A program made the position numbers and the translations under genes. From positions 24,697,357 through 24,761,356 of the forward strand of contig NC_088178.1 of NCBI RefSeq assembly GCF_028769735.1: a stretch of DNA of 64,000 nucleotides, given 5' to 3'. Origin of the DNA: Zonotrichia leucophrys gambelii. Taxonomy: Eukaryota > Chordata > Aves > Passeriformes > Passerellidae. Position 1 is the first letter of the stretch. Every line of letters starts with the position of its first letter. Below, piece after piece: positions 40,001 through 55,000 of this stretch. The notes beneath the pieces were generated by a model. That model was not told where the DNA came from. It saw only the letters and a list, made by a program, of their open reading frames with translations, and made no database searches.

Positions 40001-43000
40001 CCATGAAGATGGTCAGAGGGCAGGAGCACCTCTGCTATCAAGACAGGCTGAGAGAGCTGGGGTTGCTCACCCTGGAGAAATGAAGGCTCCAGGGAGACCT
40101 TAAAGCTCTTCCAGGAATGAAAAGGAGCTCACAAGAAAGTTGGAAATGGACTTTTTATCAGGACATGGAGTCACAGGACACTGGGAATGGCTTCACACAG
40201 GTTTAGATGGGACATCAGTAAGCAATCCTTTGCTGTGAGGGTGGGCAGGCCCTGGCACAGGTTCCCAGAGAAGCTTGGCCTGCTCCATCTCTGGAAGTGT
40301 CCAAGGCCAGGTTGGATGGGGCTTGGAGCAACCTGGGACAGTGGAAGGAGACCCTGCCCATGACAGGGGGCTGGAATGAGATGGGCTTTGAGGCTCCTTC
40401 CAACCCAAATCATTCTGGGATTTTGTCACGACAGAAATCCTTTATTCTGCTCTTTCCCCCTTCAAAAACACAAGGCCAAAAATAGGAACTGCTTTTTGGA
40501 GCATGGTGAAAGACCATTAACCCAAATGCACTGCCTCCTAGGGCACTCCTGCCCACAATTTTGCAAGGATCAGCCAAAATCTTATTTTCTGTGCACCACT
40601 ATATGTAAAAAATGCAGATTTCATACACAATAATATGGAACATTTTGATTTATGAAAGAGCAGCAAGTATGTGTCTTGTGTTTTAAGTGGCATCATAAAA
40701 TAATTACTTAATTTCTGAGCAACAGGAATGGTTATTCTTCAACAAGCTGCAGAGACAACACTGAAAAACATGTCAAGGAAAGAATTTAGGAAGAAGAAAG
40801 AATTGTCAAAGTCAGGAGGAAGAGATAATACAGGGAGATCAAAAAGGATTAATCCAAAAGGAAAAGTATTAGATGAAAAGAGAAGATTGCAGCCTTTCTG
40901 AGAAAATACAGCAATTTCAGGAAGAATCATCAGCAACAGTAAAAAATGAACAGAGAGGAAAAAAAATTAGAGAGGATAAGAAAGCAAGCAGACATGAAAT
41001 TTTGATTAGATCATACATTTGTGTGCTGCTCTAAGCTACAATCCTGCTCTCCTTTTCTAGGGGTGTTTTGTTTGGGTTCTTTTTGGTGAGGGAGACAGTT
41101 TATCCATGTGTTGTGTGCTAACACCTCCACATAAGGAGGACAAAAAGCCAGATAGGAATAGAAAGGCATATGATGCAGCAGTCAGATGCTGGGGAATTAG
41201 GTAACCTCAAGACAACTGGAGGGCTACCCAGAGATACATCACAGATGGTTTTACCTCAAAAATCAACCACAAAACCATGCAAAAAAACTCCCAAACCAAA
41301 CCACAAAAAGCCCCCCACAAAACTCCCCCAAATCAAATCTGAATTTCAGTGAAGAGTATGTCAGTATACAGCAGTCAGACTAGGAAAAATACTGGTTATT
41401 TCTAACCCAGGAGAGAAAAACCAGTGTGCACACAAAAAGCTCTCAGAGCAGCTACTGACTTGGATAATTGGGACACTCTTGATCCATTCATTTTCACATG
41501 GCTTTGAAAAGCAAGGATCAGCTGACAGTTAACAGAAGCAGTGGAGGAAAAAAGTAACAGCTTAAAGAGACTTCAGCCTCCTTTCTCCTAGAGGAAGCAA
41601 GAATTCACATCCACACAAGCTAAATATAGATCATCTCCACTTTTGTCTGTCCTAGGCACAGCAGTAGAAAAGCACTGAAGAGACCTAACTAAGCTTGATG
41701 GCTGCCAGAAGAGAAAAGAAGGAAAAAAGCCCAACCAAACCCAAAACCTGTGGTGGTTTTTGTTCACACATGCACCTAACCTCTCCAGAATTAAAGGCTG
41801 CAGTAGATACAACACACAAAACTGGCTATCATACTCAAAGATGCCTCTTCATGAATTAAACCAGGCTCCAATTAAGCTTCAATTTCAAAGAACACCCTTC
41901 AGCATGGAAGCAGCATCTTAATGATCAAGCACTGAATGAGATTTTAAATGAAAACCCCTAAGATACTTGAGGTGTTACAAAGTGCCACTCTGATGGTAAC
42001 AATAATCCCTGTATTAGATTTCTGATCATTGTAACTCTTTATGCCAATACACTTGCCAATGCCAAGTGTAGGATAAGGAAAGTTTAGGAATCCATATTTC
42101 CATGGACAATGGATTTAATAGCTTGCCAGTCTGCCCTTCCCAACACAATTCATGTGCTAGAAAATATCAAGCCTGCAAGAGGACAGAAAAGCAAAACTTC
42201 ACTGACTTTCTATTGGCATTGGTGCACTGCAATAGAGAGAAAGAAAATCCAATTCTGAGGGATACTCAGTGCCTGTGACTTTGAGGAAAAGACCCTTTAG
42301 TCTCTGCTACTGAAGAGCTGATATTTTAACAAGCACATTAAAGCCCATCTATATGCTACATCTTCCTTACAACTCTTTTTCTGCCTTTGCTTTTTAGTAC
42401 CTATTTACACAGTTTTGAAGAAAAAACTGTCATTGTTTCCCTTCAGCTATACAAATCAGCTTGACTGATCACTGACCATGGCTATATTTGAGATTACAAA
42501 CAGATCTGTGGAAGGAATTCTGGTATCAGAAACCCTGAAGCGTCATGCCACAAAACCAGCTTGAAACAAGGAGACAGGTTAGAGCACACTGGTTTTTTGG
42601 TAGACCATCTTTAGAAATGTCCTCACTAGAATAAAACCAGGAGAAAAATGCATGAGGCAAAGATATCCTTAATCTGTTCTATTATTCTCTGAAGTTCTAG
42701 AAAGTTTGTTGAATCATGCAGGTCCTCCACCAGCCAGGAATAAGAAAAGATAAAGGGCCAGCAGATTAAATAAATGCTGCAGCCATTTCCTGTTTGATCC
42801 TGGAGCTTTCTCCCTTTTCTGACAAGCCCATAATAGATTGTTCCTTCTGTGCAGACTGACAGAACTCTGTAACTATATTTAGAAATAGCTTGTGAGACCA
42901 CTAACAGGTTAAAGACCTGAGACAGCTGCTCCCAGCAGCACTGCTCAGGATGCAGAGACTCAGGGGATTCTGTCAAACACACATGGATGACACCAGAACA

Positions 43001-46000
43001 TTCAAGGTAAGGTTTTTATCAAGCTTACAAACCTTTTGTGCAAAGGCACCAGAGAACTCAACCCTCACATGAGCCAACCCAGATTCCAGAAGACACCAAC
43101 AAAATAATCCTGTGTGCACAGGCAGGAATAGCCCTGAGAATTGTGTGAACGGTGGGAAAGGGAAATCTGCAGGGTGGGGAGGGGAATGACCGTGGAGCTC
43201 AGGCATGGGCAACTTCCACACGCATTCCTGCAGCTGCTGGAGCTGCTGCCAGCACGACCAACAGGCCAGCATCTGATCATCTCCTCAAAGGTCACACTGG
43301 TAATTAGCATCCACACTCCAAGGAAATTAAATAACCCTGCACAAAATTCACAACTCTCGTAACGCATTAGCCCCACCGAAACTGAAATGCTGAAATCATG
43401 CATTATTTGTTCTTAAGTAAAGATTATGGAAAATGATAGAATCTTAAAATAAATTTAGAAATAAATATAAATGGTCAGATATCACATTGAAGATTTTGTT
43501 TTTAAACAGCAACTGAGAATTTAACAGAAATATTGCTTTGCAATATTTAATTCAGAGCTTGGCTAGTCTGTCAGCACTCTAAACACTGATGCTGACTGCA
43601 TAATTTTAACATCTGCAAAACACTTGCAAATTTAGATTTTCAGATATTCAAGAAATTCAATATCATCCTTTCAAATAAAAATCAACAGATTCTTTAGAAA
43701 ATTAACTTATATTAGGCAAAATTAATTTGAGGCATCATTTCTCCCTAGCTGGTAATTACTGTGCCTCTTAAGAAGCAGCCCGATACACAAGCCCTTTTAA
43801 TTCAGCCACTTAAGTTTATTAATTAATTTACACTGCTACAGTGTCCTCTTTAGTTTTAATTACACAGTAGATAATCTTGCTTAAAAAAAAAAAAAAAGAA
43901 AGAAAAATCTAGTATTTTGTAATATTTTTCATTTTAAACTCCATGCATGCTATATATCCTATAGGAGCTAGCACATTTATATAAATATACACACCCACAC
44001 AAACCCAAAATTATATAGAAAATACACTTCAAAGTACATTATTTTTCTTAGCTACCAATTTTTTTTCTTTTTACTGGATAAGTGACGTGATCTAAAGACT
44101 CAGTAATCCCACTGTCATTAAAACAGCACATGGTGCAATATCAGATGTCTGAACAAAAATTTGGTGGTTTATTTACCTGGACCTCACTTGTCCTCTGCTT
44201 GATGGCATCTTCTTTCTCCTTCAGATCTTGCTCTACATTATTCTTTTCCCTGGAAGACCAGCAAACAATGCAAGAATACTTAAGAACATCAGCTACAGCA
44301 GGTACCGTTATCCAGCCCCCTAAGCCTGTATCTCTCTTTAAATACATAGTGAAACATGAAACAAAAAAGATGTGAGGGATTTCTGCTTTCCAAATTATTT
44401 ACAAGACAGAAGCCCACAGAAGTGTTCTGCATAAACCCCCCTGTCTTTCCACCAACTGCACTCCAGTGATAAGAATGGCTCAAAAATGGAAGGGGGCGGG
44501 CGGCAGAAATCAATGAAATACTGTCTCCAGTGATCTCACTGTTGCTATGGAGCACTTGTCTAATGAAAACTGCTAGGAAAAGTGGGAGGGATTGCATCAG
44601 ATTCCATCTATTAACCCCTGCAAACACAGCCATGCCCGTGCTCCCAGCAGCCAGGGAACACTGCCACAGGCCAGCAGAGCCCATGCACGCCCTTGGCCTG
44701 TCAGATTTTGGATCTGTCTGTTGGGAGGCTCAGGCAGGAGCAGGGAGGTTGGCTTGGCTTGCTGGAATCACGATCTGCTCACACACTCCACACAGAGTGA
44801 TTTGCTGTGTCATATCAAGGCTGCCTCTACAGACATTATTCAAGTTTAAGTGACTGCTGATGACAGGGGAATTATCATCAATAAATTCTCATCAGTCAGA
44901 CACAACAATAGCTTTAAGAAAGGGAACAAACCCATACAACTGAGAAGTGTAACTGTTATTAAAAAATCATGAATGTTTCTCTCTAGACAGCATATGGAAT
45001 CTTTTCTCCTTCCATAGATGCAGGAAAACATTAAGCATTACAGTTTTTACACAATCTTCTGTATATATTTGATATTTCTTTTCATAAGAACTCTGTTAAT
45101 AAAGCAACACACACACTGAAGTTAGAATTTGAACAATAAACCTAACATTTCTAAATGAAATACCACAGTGAAAAGCTATTAGATTGTATTACTGGTATAA
45201 ATTGACATTACAAAACTTCATATTTTAATTGCAGCAGATTGTTAATCAATCTAAAACTATTTATTAGTTTACTCTAATTTAATACAGAAGAAAGCATTTC
45301 TGTGTTGAAGTAAAGCAGGTCTACTCTAAGCTCTTTACTCAAGCTGAGAAAGTTTTACTTTACTGCTAAACCACACACAGTGGAAAATACAAAGAACCCA
45401 GATACTGGATCTTAATGAACATTTGCTCTGACAAATAATTACTATAGATTATACTCTGCTATTATTTTTCTCATTATCTGATTAAAGAGGAACTTCCTGA
45501 TTATGCCCAAAGGGGAAATTTAAATGGAAGGAAAAGGAAAGATGTGGAAAGAAGAACTTTGAAGCTCAAGGCTATTTATTCTGTTAAGTGCGATCCTTCA
45601 AAATAAAGGATCACACTTTCATAAAATTCATAAAATAAATTTCATAAAATGCACAAAATTCCTCACTTTCCATTCATCAGAAACTGAAAATTTAAAAAAA
45701 AATCTTTACCTTTTCAATCAAAGCTACAGCACACTTCTCTAGCTCAACAGCATCTGTAGCATAGTTGTACTTAGATATTTAAAGCATTGCAACACAGGCT
45801 TGAAACAAGCTCTGCTGCTTTGGCTTCCAGAACTTCCCATGAACAAAGGTCTCAATAAAGCACTTCTACAGATCTATGTACAAATCAGGCTGAAAAATAC
45901 CTTCAAGCCCTCAAACACCCATCAAGCACAGCCAACATTCTTATCTTTTCTTCCTGATTGATGATAAAAAAGAGTAGAAAAATGAATACTTGTTATTTTT

Positions 46001-49000
46001 CCTGCTGGCGTGGGAAAAATGAGCAAGAAATAGAACTGCAGGCAGGTGGGTTTGGTTAATATACAGTATTTCTACATTACTGTCACAGATGTGCCTGAGA
46101 CTGTCAGAGATGCAGATCACTTCCTTTGTATTACAGCACAAGCCAGGTACCTAAATCCTTGCAATCTGGACTAAGCAACAGGATACAACACCCACCCACT
46201 GGCACTCCCATGAGCCAAATCAGAGCACAAACAATGAATTGGAAAGAATCAAGTGAAAGAAGTATTGTCAGGCAGAACAAGAAAAGCTTAGGCAGCAGTC
46301 TCAGGCAAAGGAAAACAATCTGAGTGCATATAGTCTGCACATAACACATCCCATCCTCCCCCCAGAAATGCCTCTTTGTTTCAAAGAAAAGACAAAACAG
46401 AACTACTTAATTCATTAATTCTTCTGAATACCTTCATTTCTTTTACAAACTAACTGCTATGCCCCTTTAGGAATGTTCAGCAACTGAAAGAACCAAAAAC
46501 AAGGAACAAAATTGATTTGTCGGATATGACAGATTTCCTGGATCACCAAGTCCCTTACTACATCCAAAAAGCAACTCCAAAAGAACTGTGGTCTTGCCAA
46601 CAAAGGACACTTGTAACCAATTCAAGCCAATTTCTGAAAGCAATACAATTTCCCCATGCATTTTAACAGCAGTCAGGTTGGGAGAACCTCATATCAAATA
46701 AATTAAAAGCAATGAGTAATTGATGGTTTTTCCCATACAGATGCTTCATGATTTACCAAAACCCTAAATTTAATACTAATTTGTGAATGGAGTAATTTAT
46801 AAATAGGAGCCAGCACATTGCAAATATCTGTCATAGCTGAGAATGCAAAGTCCCTGTGTCAGCAGAGGTGTTCAAGCCAAACATTCAACCCTGGCCAGGC
46901 TGAATCACCTCAGATACAAAAGCAAAAAAATTAGTTCTTTCCCATAATAAGATGATGATCATCACAGAGCTGGTAGTATTATCTACACTCATAGTTGCCC
47001 AATATTTCTTATTTTCACATATATCTGTAGCTGTGGGAATTCCTAATGTAGTAATACTTCAGCTTGGCAATGCTGGAAAAAATGCCAAGGGTTTGCCTTG
47101 TTTCTTCTAACACTTGTTACTCACAACCTCTTCTGCTGCAACAGCTCAGTTTCTTCCAAACCAAAGGCTGAGAAGAAATTATCTATCCTACATTAAAGTT
47201 TTTTAGCTAAGGTGATGTAGATCTCTGAAATTTGAAACAAAAGTTTGATGCAAGTGTATGGCAGGCAGAGATTGTCCTGTTTTTCTGGGGGATGTTTTGC
47301 TTTTTCATTGCTATTGAGAGAACAACTCACCAGCTTTATGGTCCTTTTAACCTGATTTATACTTCAAGACAATTTAAATGCTGCTATCCAGCATATGTGA
47401 AAGATGACATCTCTGGTGAGATATTCCAAGTTAAACTCAACCACTTCTCTGCTTAGAGAGGAATGGAGTGTCAGTAAAGCTTGAAGAAATTCCGTGAATT
47501 TGTGGGCCATCACTAACTTTGAAAGCAAGAAAGCAAAGCTGGGTTTGTTGGGAAAGAAAAAGGTTTTATGGCTTGAAAAAGAATGGTCCAGCCTCCCACC
47601 ATGTTGACCAAGAAAAACTTCAAGTAGCTTTCTAAAAACATGGTGCAACTGAAACAGAATTGAGAGACAGCAGTGCTAACAGGCTCAAAATGCTGCAGGT
47701 TCCACAATGTCCAGAGGCAGATCATTCCCCCACCAGAGGGGTATTGTCCTCCCTAAGAAGTGTTCTGCATTTTATTCTTCATCTGATCCTCAACCCCCAC
47801 CTTCCTGACACTGTATTTATCAAATTAACATTAACAAAGCTCTTGGCCACCAGACCTCTTTCCCACACAAACTGCTGAGCCACAAAGACATCACCTCTGT
47901 GTTCTTTGCTCAGTCTCTCCAAAAGCTGTTCTGCACACATTGTCATTGTTTTGGCCATTTCCTCTCCTGCCTTTTTTTTTTTGTGGTTTTTTTATTAAGT
48001 GGACTTCAAAAATAGATTCAAATTCTATTACTGGGTCTCAAAAATGCAGCTCTTGGACACTTCTCAATGGAATCAGAGACTGGATTTCTTATATATTGAG
48101 TCCAACAGCTGAACAATCTATCTTGCTTAATAATGAACAAAAAGAACTTCAGTTTAAATTACATTTTTATATGACAGCTATCAAGTCTGAAAGTGTACTT
48201 CACCAGTTGTAACAGAAATGTGAATTCACCAAAGATTGAAGCACATTGTTAATCCCATTCTGTTCCGAACCTCTGAATCACATCAAAGTAAATTTCCCCT
48301 TTCTAAAAACAAATACACACCATGAGTTGCCTCTACCCTATCTTCAACAATCAAGTATCATTAAATTTAAAATAATTGTCAGTGTACATTTGCCCCTCAA
48401 GAAATGGAAGTAGTGACTTTTTCAGGTTCCTTCATACCTCACAGTAAGAAAAGAAAACCAGACACAAACACAGCCTGGCTTGCATGTTAGGCTGCAAGCC
48501 CACCTACTGAAAACCAACTTGATCTAAAAATCTATGCCAGCCAACAATTTATTTCCTTCTAAAATACCAACAGTAAATATACACAGTTGCAAATCCTATT
48601 TCAGGTTAATAAATGTGAGTGTCCAAAAATGGAATTAATATAACCTGAAGAACAGTGGAGGCAGAGCAGAGAGAAGCAAGGAGGCAGTGGGAGTAATAAG
48701 AGAGAATAAGCAAGTGAAATGAAAAAATATTTATGCATTTAGGAAACAGATTGTGCTGTGACACACTGCCAAGTTAAATCATTCCCACAAGTGACATGAA
48801 TTAGAGAGGCAGATTTCATCATGACAAAGCACCCGCACTTAAAAAATAGGAAAATTTACTGTTCTTAATAGAATTTTCAGTGGATTTATGATAGTAACAA
48901 GAAAAACACTGAAGAAAAATACTTGCTGTCTCAAGAGCATTACCAAGACTATAGAAAATATATAAATTTGATTTTCTTAGTCACTTGAAGTCATCTTAAT

Positions 49001-52000
49001 TACCTTAGAAATAATTAATGGAATCCAAGAGTCTGCAGACATCAAAACAATTTTTCTCAGTCCAGCAGTTTATTTTATTACACAAGAGCAGCATCCCCAT
49101 CTTTACTCCCATCAAAACCCTAGCAGAGGTCCATGCACAGTCATCTTCCCACTCCCTGTCCTGCATTCTTACTGATCTTTTCCATCTCACTTCCTTACTG
49201 CCACCAAAAACAAGTCCTTGGAATGCCCTCTACAAATAAAAGAACATTTATACACGGTTCCAGCATCCTCAAGATTTGCTCCACTCACATCTGCCAATAA
49301 AGATGAACAATGGAGAATATTCCCATGTCAGGTTGCTGACCCACAGCTCTGTGAAACACAACCTGAGGGCACAAGGGAGAGACCCTTCCAGTCCTGCTGT
49401 CACTGAGGGCACTCATGGCAGTGAACAGAGAGCAGCAGTGTCACACAGTGCCACACATGCTGACACTTTACTCAGCAGAGCACTACCACCTGCTTTTCTC
49501 TTCTGCACTCAATTGTTCTTTAAAAACCAGTAAATAGCACAGCTGAATCCAAGGCAACTCTGGCTATTCCTCCCTTACATACCTCTGCAGGTCCACAATT
49601 TCATTGTTTAATGTATCAAGTTCCTTAATTGCAGAAAAATCTGCTACAGAATTCGGTCCTTGAGTACTCTGAAAGATAAAAAATAAACACTGTTAGTCTG
49701 GAGCTTATGCCATTCAACAATTACACACATTTTACTTTTTGTGGCAACATGAGCTGTCCTCTTGTAACAACTGCTGGTAGCACTGTATTTCAAACCATTA
49801 ACCTTAGAAACCCCAAAAGAGTACAGATACTGTTGGTAGCATTGCATTTCAAACCTTCAATCTTAGAAACCCCAGAAGAGTACAGATGCTGTATGAGCAG
49901 AACACAACACACAGCCAAAGCATGGAGACAGCTCAATTCAAAGAGAGTTTGTCTCCTTGAAGACACCTCCCACAAAAGCACAGGACTATCTAATCATACA
50001 AAAAAAACATAGAATCTTCTTCTAAAATAAGTCTCATGTTACAAATATTTAGGTGGTTTTCCTGCATTCATTCTTACTGCTTTTATATTTCTTCACCTTG
50101 GTGATCCTCATGTTGCAGAGTAGACACTGACTTGCAAGTATTTAAGGGATACTGAGCTTGTTTAACAGGAACCTCCAGAGTACTCAATGAAACTTTGATA
50201 ATACAAAGTCACAGTGTAACTTACACCCATGAGCTCCCATTTACTTAATGTCTTTGTAAAACAATGACTGTAATACAAATTATTTGTTTCAAAAAAAAGT
50301 ACACATAAATGGATAGAGAACAAATGCTGAAGACAGAAATTACAAATGCTGTAATTATTCTTCTGTGCCTTCTCACAACATGAACATGCTCAGAAAGCAA
50401 CAGCCATTGTAGCTACCTCCTATAAATACATCCATTCCTTCAGGTCTTGAATAAAGTCATCCAGGACAAACACAACACTCTGAGGACAAGTACATACATA
50501 TAATTTTAAAAGGCAAGTGATACCCCCAAAATAACACAAAAGTTTTTAAATGCTTAAGTTTCTCTACAGATAAAGCAAGATACTATTAACTATGTGCTTA
50601 CTCAAACTGATACTCTGGGGAAGGAAAACACCAAGGGTTATGAACACTGTGAGCACACTGGCTGAGAGTGTTATTCAGCAGAGCTACAGACTACTTATGC
50701 ATATTTTACTAGCACAAATGGTATGAATTGAGAATTAAAAAAAAAAAAAACAAACCAAAACCACAAAAAAAAAACAACCAAAGAACCAACTATACAGCTG
50801 TTCTTAAACTGGTTAGTGTACAGCTTCCCAAATGGGCAAACTAGCAATGATGCTCAATCCTGCTCTACAGGAATTACTCAGGAGTTTTGTAGAGTTGATC
50901 ATGGAATTCCAATGGGGGTTTTTACTTCTCCTATGACAAGGATAGAAAGAACACATGGAAATATTAGCTGCAACAAAATTTTTTTCTAGGCCTCCTTCTT
51001 TCACCAGTTTAAGAAATTCTGCACACTAATAGCAGCAGCAAACTTGAGGAAAAAGTAGTTCAATCTTATTTTCAAATATTCAGGAGAACTGGTGGGGGGC
51101 AGGAACATAAAAGCCAACATTTTTTAGCTTCAATACACAGGTTAACAAGGACAAGTTAGAACCACAGGCTGCCATTACTACATTGCAACATGCATGCAAA
51201 GCAGCACCTCCAGTTTTTAACTCAAAGTCGTAGTAAAAGGAAATTCCCATCAAAATTCTTTGAGAGGACCTTACAAAAAAGTTTCATTTTAATGGCTTGT
51301 CATGCAAGTGGTGACTACAAATAGTTCTGGGTCAGGAAACACAGCAACAGCTTTTAAACCATAATGAAATACCATTTTACTTACTGATATTTCTGCTATC
51401 ACCTTTGTATGGGTCAGCTCAGAAAATGAAGCCTAACATGGAGTTTGGGGTATTTTTTTACCATGTACACCACATCAAGAAAACCTATCTCAGCAAAAAG
51501 CCTATCTCTTACTACTGACTCAAGCCTCTGAGTACAAATATTGAACAATAATCTTCAACAAAAAAAGTTATTTCATATCAACAACACCTCTTTTGAAAAG
51601 GCTCAAAATGAGCTGAAGGTTCAGCTCAATTTAGTAAAAAACCCTCTTGTTCAGGATTTACAGAGCTAATTGAAAGCTAACTTACCTTCTTACACAATAT
51701 TCTCACTCATCACTTAAGTCAGTAATGAAATAAAAATCACACTGATGTCTTTGAGAGTTTTACAAAATCAATTTACATCCACAGAACAGCAGCAACCAAC
51801 ATCTAATGCTTTCTAATCACTCAATTTTCTGTGCTATCTTCAGTGAATCTGTGGGTATTAATCCTGTCACCACTTCCCCTGCAATTTCACCAGGAAAACA
51901 CAGAATTTTCTGTTTTCAGTTTAAGCAGCCCCAGAGGTCTGGGCTCAAGGGAGATCTCCAGGGTTACTCTGGATGAACAACTCTGGAAATCAGCAAAACT

Positions 52001-55000
52001 TGAGCAGAACTTGACACCTGAGAGAAGTGCTGAGCTCATTCATGACTGTGTGAGAGTCTTAGAAGGATGCTCAATATTAAACCAACAGACAGTAAATATT
52101 AGAAAAGCAAAGTTTCTCTAACCTTGAGAAAGCAGAGTTAACAAACTGACAGAATAATAAGGATGAAAAGCAGAGTGGTGCAGAATGGAAAAAACAGTCC
52201 AAACTAGAAAAGAGACATAGAAAGGAAAGCAAACATACAAAAAAGATTAGTAGAGTTGCAAATAAAGCAATTACTTTTTAAAAACAGAATGTAAAAACAA
52301 ATTAGGTACCAGTTACAGAAACTCAAAAAGTAGTGCCAAATTTTGAGTTTCATTTTTCCAGGTGTGAATTTTTCATTCTGTTTAAGAAAGTTGCAGAATT
52401 AGGTCAATGTATTGCACAACCAAGAAAAGATAACTCACATCAGACTTCATGATGTGTAAAACATGTAAAATCTGGGATGACCTCTACCATTCTGATAGCT
52501 ACAAATTGAACTGCTGGGGTACAGCTAACTGCTGGATTAAGACAGATGGCAACCAACAGTCTATGGAGATATCTAAACTATCTGTGAGGTATAAAGTGGG
52601 GGACCATTTACTTTTAAAATTTTAAATAACTCTAAACTTTTAGTTCACATTGTTTCCAAACTTTTTATTAAAAAGATTGATGTAAAAAAGGTAACTGAAC
52701 ATATTAGGAGAAAAGCAGTGAACTTGTGCATGTCACTTTAGATGGAAACTCAAATTTCTTGTAAATAGCAGCAGAAGGATTATTCTTTCAAAAGAGAAAA
52801 TAATGCTTTCCCAACATAAGATCTCTCTGCTTGGTTGGCATGTGTAATAAATGGCAGTTTCATTTTGAAATATGGATGGAAGTTTTTTGTCAATTCTTTG
52901 CACCTAAGATTTGTTTACTTCCTGATATTGTGATAAATTTAAGGTATGCCAGCACTGAGGTTGCTTCTTGCGTAGCCTTTGAAATGGACATTATTTGTTT
53001 GGGATGTACGCCAAAAATGCCAAACCCATCCTTACCTTCTGTAAACTGACACCCCTGTCTGAAGGTGGAATCATCTCTGGAGTCAGAGCCTGAGGAGGAT
53101 CAATGCCCTTTGTTAACTTCTGGTTAATTAAATGGAAAGCCAAAGCAAACTGTTCCTTTGAAAGCTTCCCGCAGTCCTTGGTGTCACAGAGAGCCCTGCA
53201 CAGAGATGCACATGAAATTTAAAAGATCCTCATTTCTCCAAGTACAGCCCTCTTTAGTGTAGCTGCTGTCATTTACAAATGTGAAAATTGTTAGGGTGTA
53301 TCTCCTCTTCTAAAGCAAAACTAGAGGCATAGGAAATGTCACTCAAACACACAGAGCCACTTTCATTTTGCATGTTGGGGCCCACAGCTGTGCTCTGGTG
53401 AAAAGCACAATCAGGGCTGGAGGTCACGAGCAACACCTTCAGAACCAACACAAGTTTATTTATATTTTCCTAATTTAGCAATTGTGCTAACCATAACCTG
53501 GGGGAAAAAAAAGTTGCTCCTCTCAGTGTGCCTGGCAACAGCTCATAGCACAGAAAGAATTAAAAAGCACTGAGTGCAATGAAGGCATTTCTGTAATGAA
53601 TAATGCCAAATAAATGCACAGCTGTAAGGAAATACATTGTAGAATGAGGTGGGACATAAATCTTGCATGCTAACAATCTTATAGAAACATTTCCCTTTCC
53701 CAGTACATGAGTAGGATCAGTGATCAGATACCTGTGATGATGTGATGTCTTAAATACACAGGGATAGCTGAAGTGCAGCATTTGTAACAATCTGTGCTCA
53801 GACATAAACCTGATTTCCACCCATTTCTGTCCCAGAGCAGAAGCAAGTAAGTTATCACTGGTTATACAAAGGCCATGCTATTATATCCAGAAATGTCACT
53901 TTCAGAAATGCCAGCATAGCAAGAAGTGAGAACTATGCCATCATCTACACAGCTGTCACAGGGAAAAACCTACCAGATATGTGCAAGGAGAGCAGAAGGC
54001 AGTCCTGTTTTCAGGAACAGTTCTCTGGCTTCCACACCTGACACAAATCCATCCATGTCCTTGTCAGTTTTCACAAAGATCTCATCGTACTTAATTTTGT
54101 CTGCAGGCGACACAACCCACTGAAGGGGGGTGAGGATGGAAGGGAAAAAACCAAAACCACAACACTAAGATACAGGCAAGTTCTGTTTCCAGTTCAGACT
54201 TACATAATTCAAGGACTACAGCACAGATTTTTAAAAAGTGATACAGGTGCCTAGTTCGTGAATCAGTTTTATCCTCCTAAAGAGACATGCAGAGATCCTC
54301 AAGCAACTGAAAAGTAGAAGCATTTCCCTCAGGAAAGCAGCCAGGCTGCTTGGTGCTGCTCTGCCCCCCACCAAGGCATTCCTTGGAGGCTGGATCTCCT
54401 CTCTCATCCCTGTGCTCAGCCACAGCCCTGCTGACTGTCTGGCTCTAGCAATTTTATTCCCCTTTACAATGCTGGGAAGCTTTAGCTGGAGGGACAGGGG
54501 AGCTGCTCAAGCCCAGGTTGTCAATAGCTGTGCACATTCTAAACTGCAAAATTTACATCTGAACAAGGTAGAGATGGGAATTAGAGCCACTTCTCTTACT
54601 TGAGCAATCTTTCACAACATTCAGCTAATATAAAGATGTCTGGGGGTTTTTGAGTGAGAACAGCTTCAATTACATGTATGGATGCTAATTAATTTCACAC
54701 AGACAATTAACAGATGCCTCCCAAATGGTGCTGTACACAAACTCACCCAGAATGGCACTGCTTTGCAATACATACAGCAAGACTTACCCTCAAGGCAAGG
54801 AAATTACCAGGTTAAAGCCTTGGCACCTCCAAACTTTAGATGCCAGTTTCTTACTGATTACTCAAATAAGGGCACCCAAATGTCCAAGCTGCATCTGATG
54901 CATTAAACAGCACAGTTCTTACCTTAAATACCCTTATCAATGCTTTTTCTTATTTTGAATATAACAAGTTACATATAAGCTACTTGGAAAGACATTTCCC

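Larger units (their letters stand above)
36889..49582 (-). other. EPS15 introns among exons 12-16
   Basis: The two longest introns here (39590-44176 and 44250-49582) contain the CR1 fragment at 39963-40428, an A-run at about 43880-43895 and AT-rich unique sequence. No nested gene or structural RNA was recognised. Confidence 0.7.

Noticed and set aside
40171..40429. Several overlapping ORFs of 60-85 codons near 40.2-40.6 kb
   Set aside because: They lie over a CR1 3' UTR fragment in the antisense direction and are not genes.
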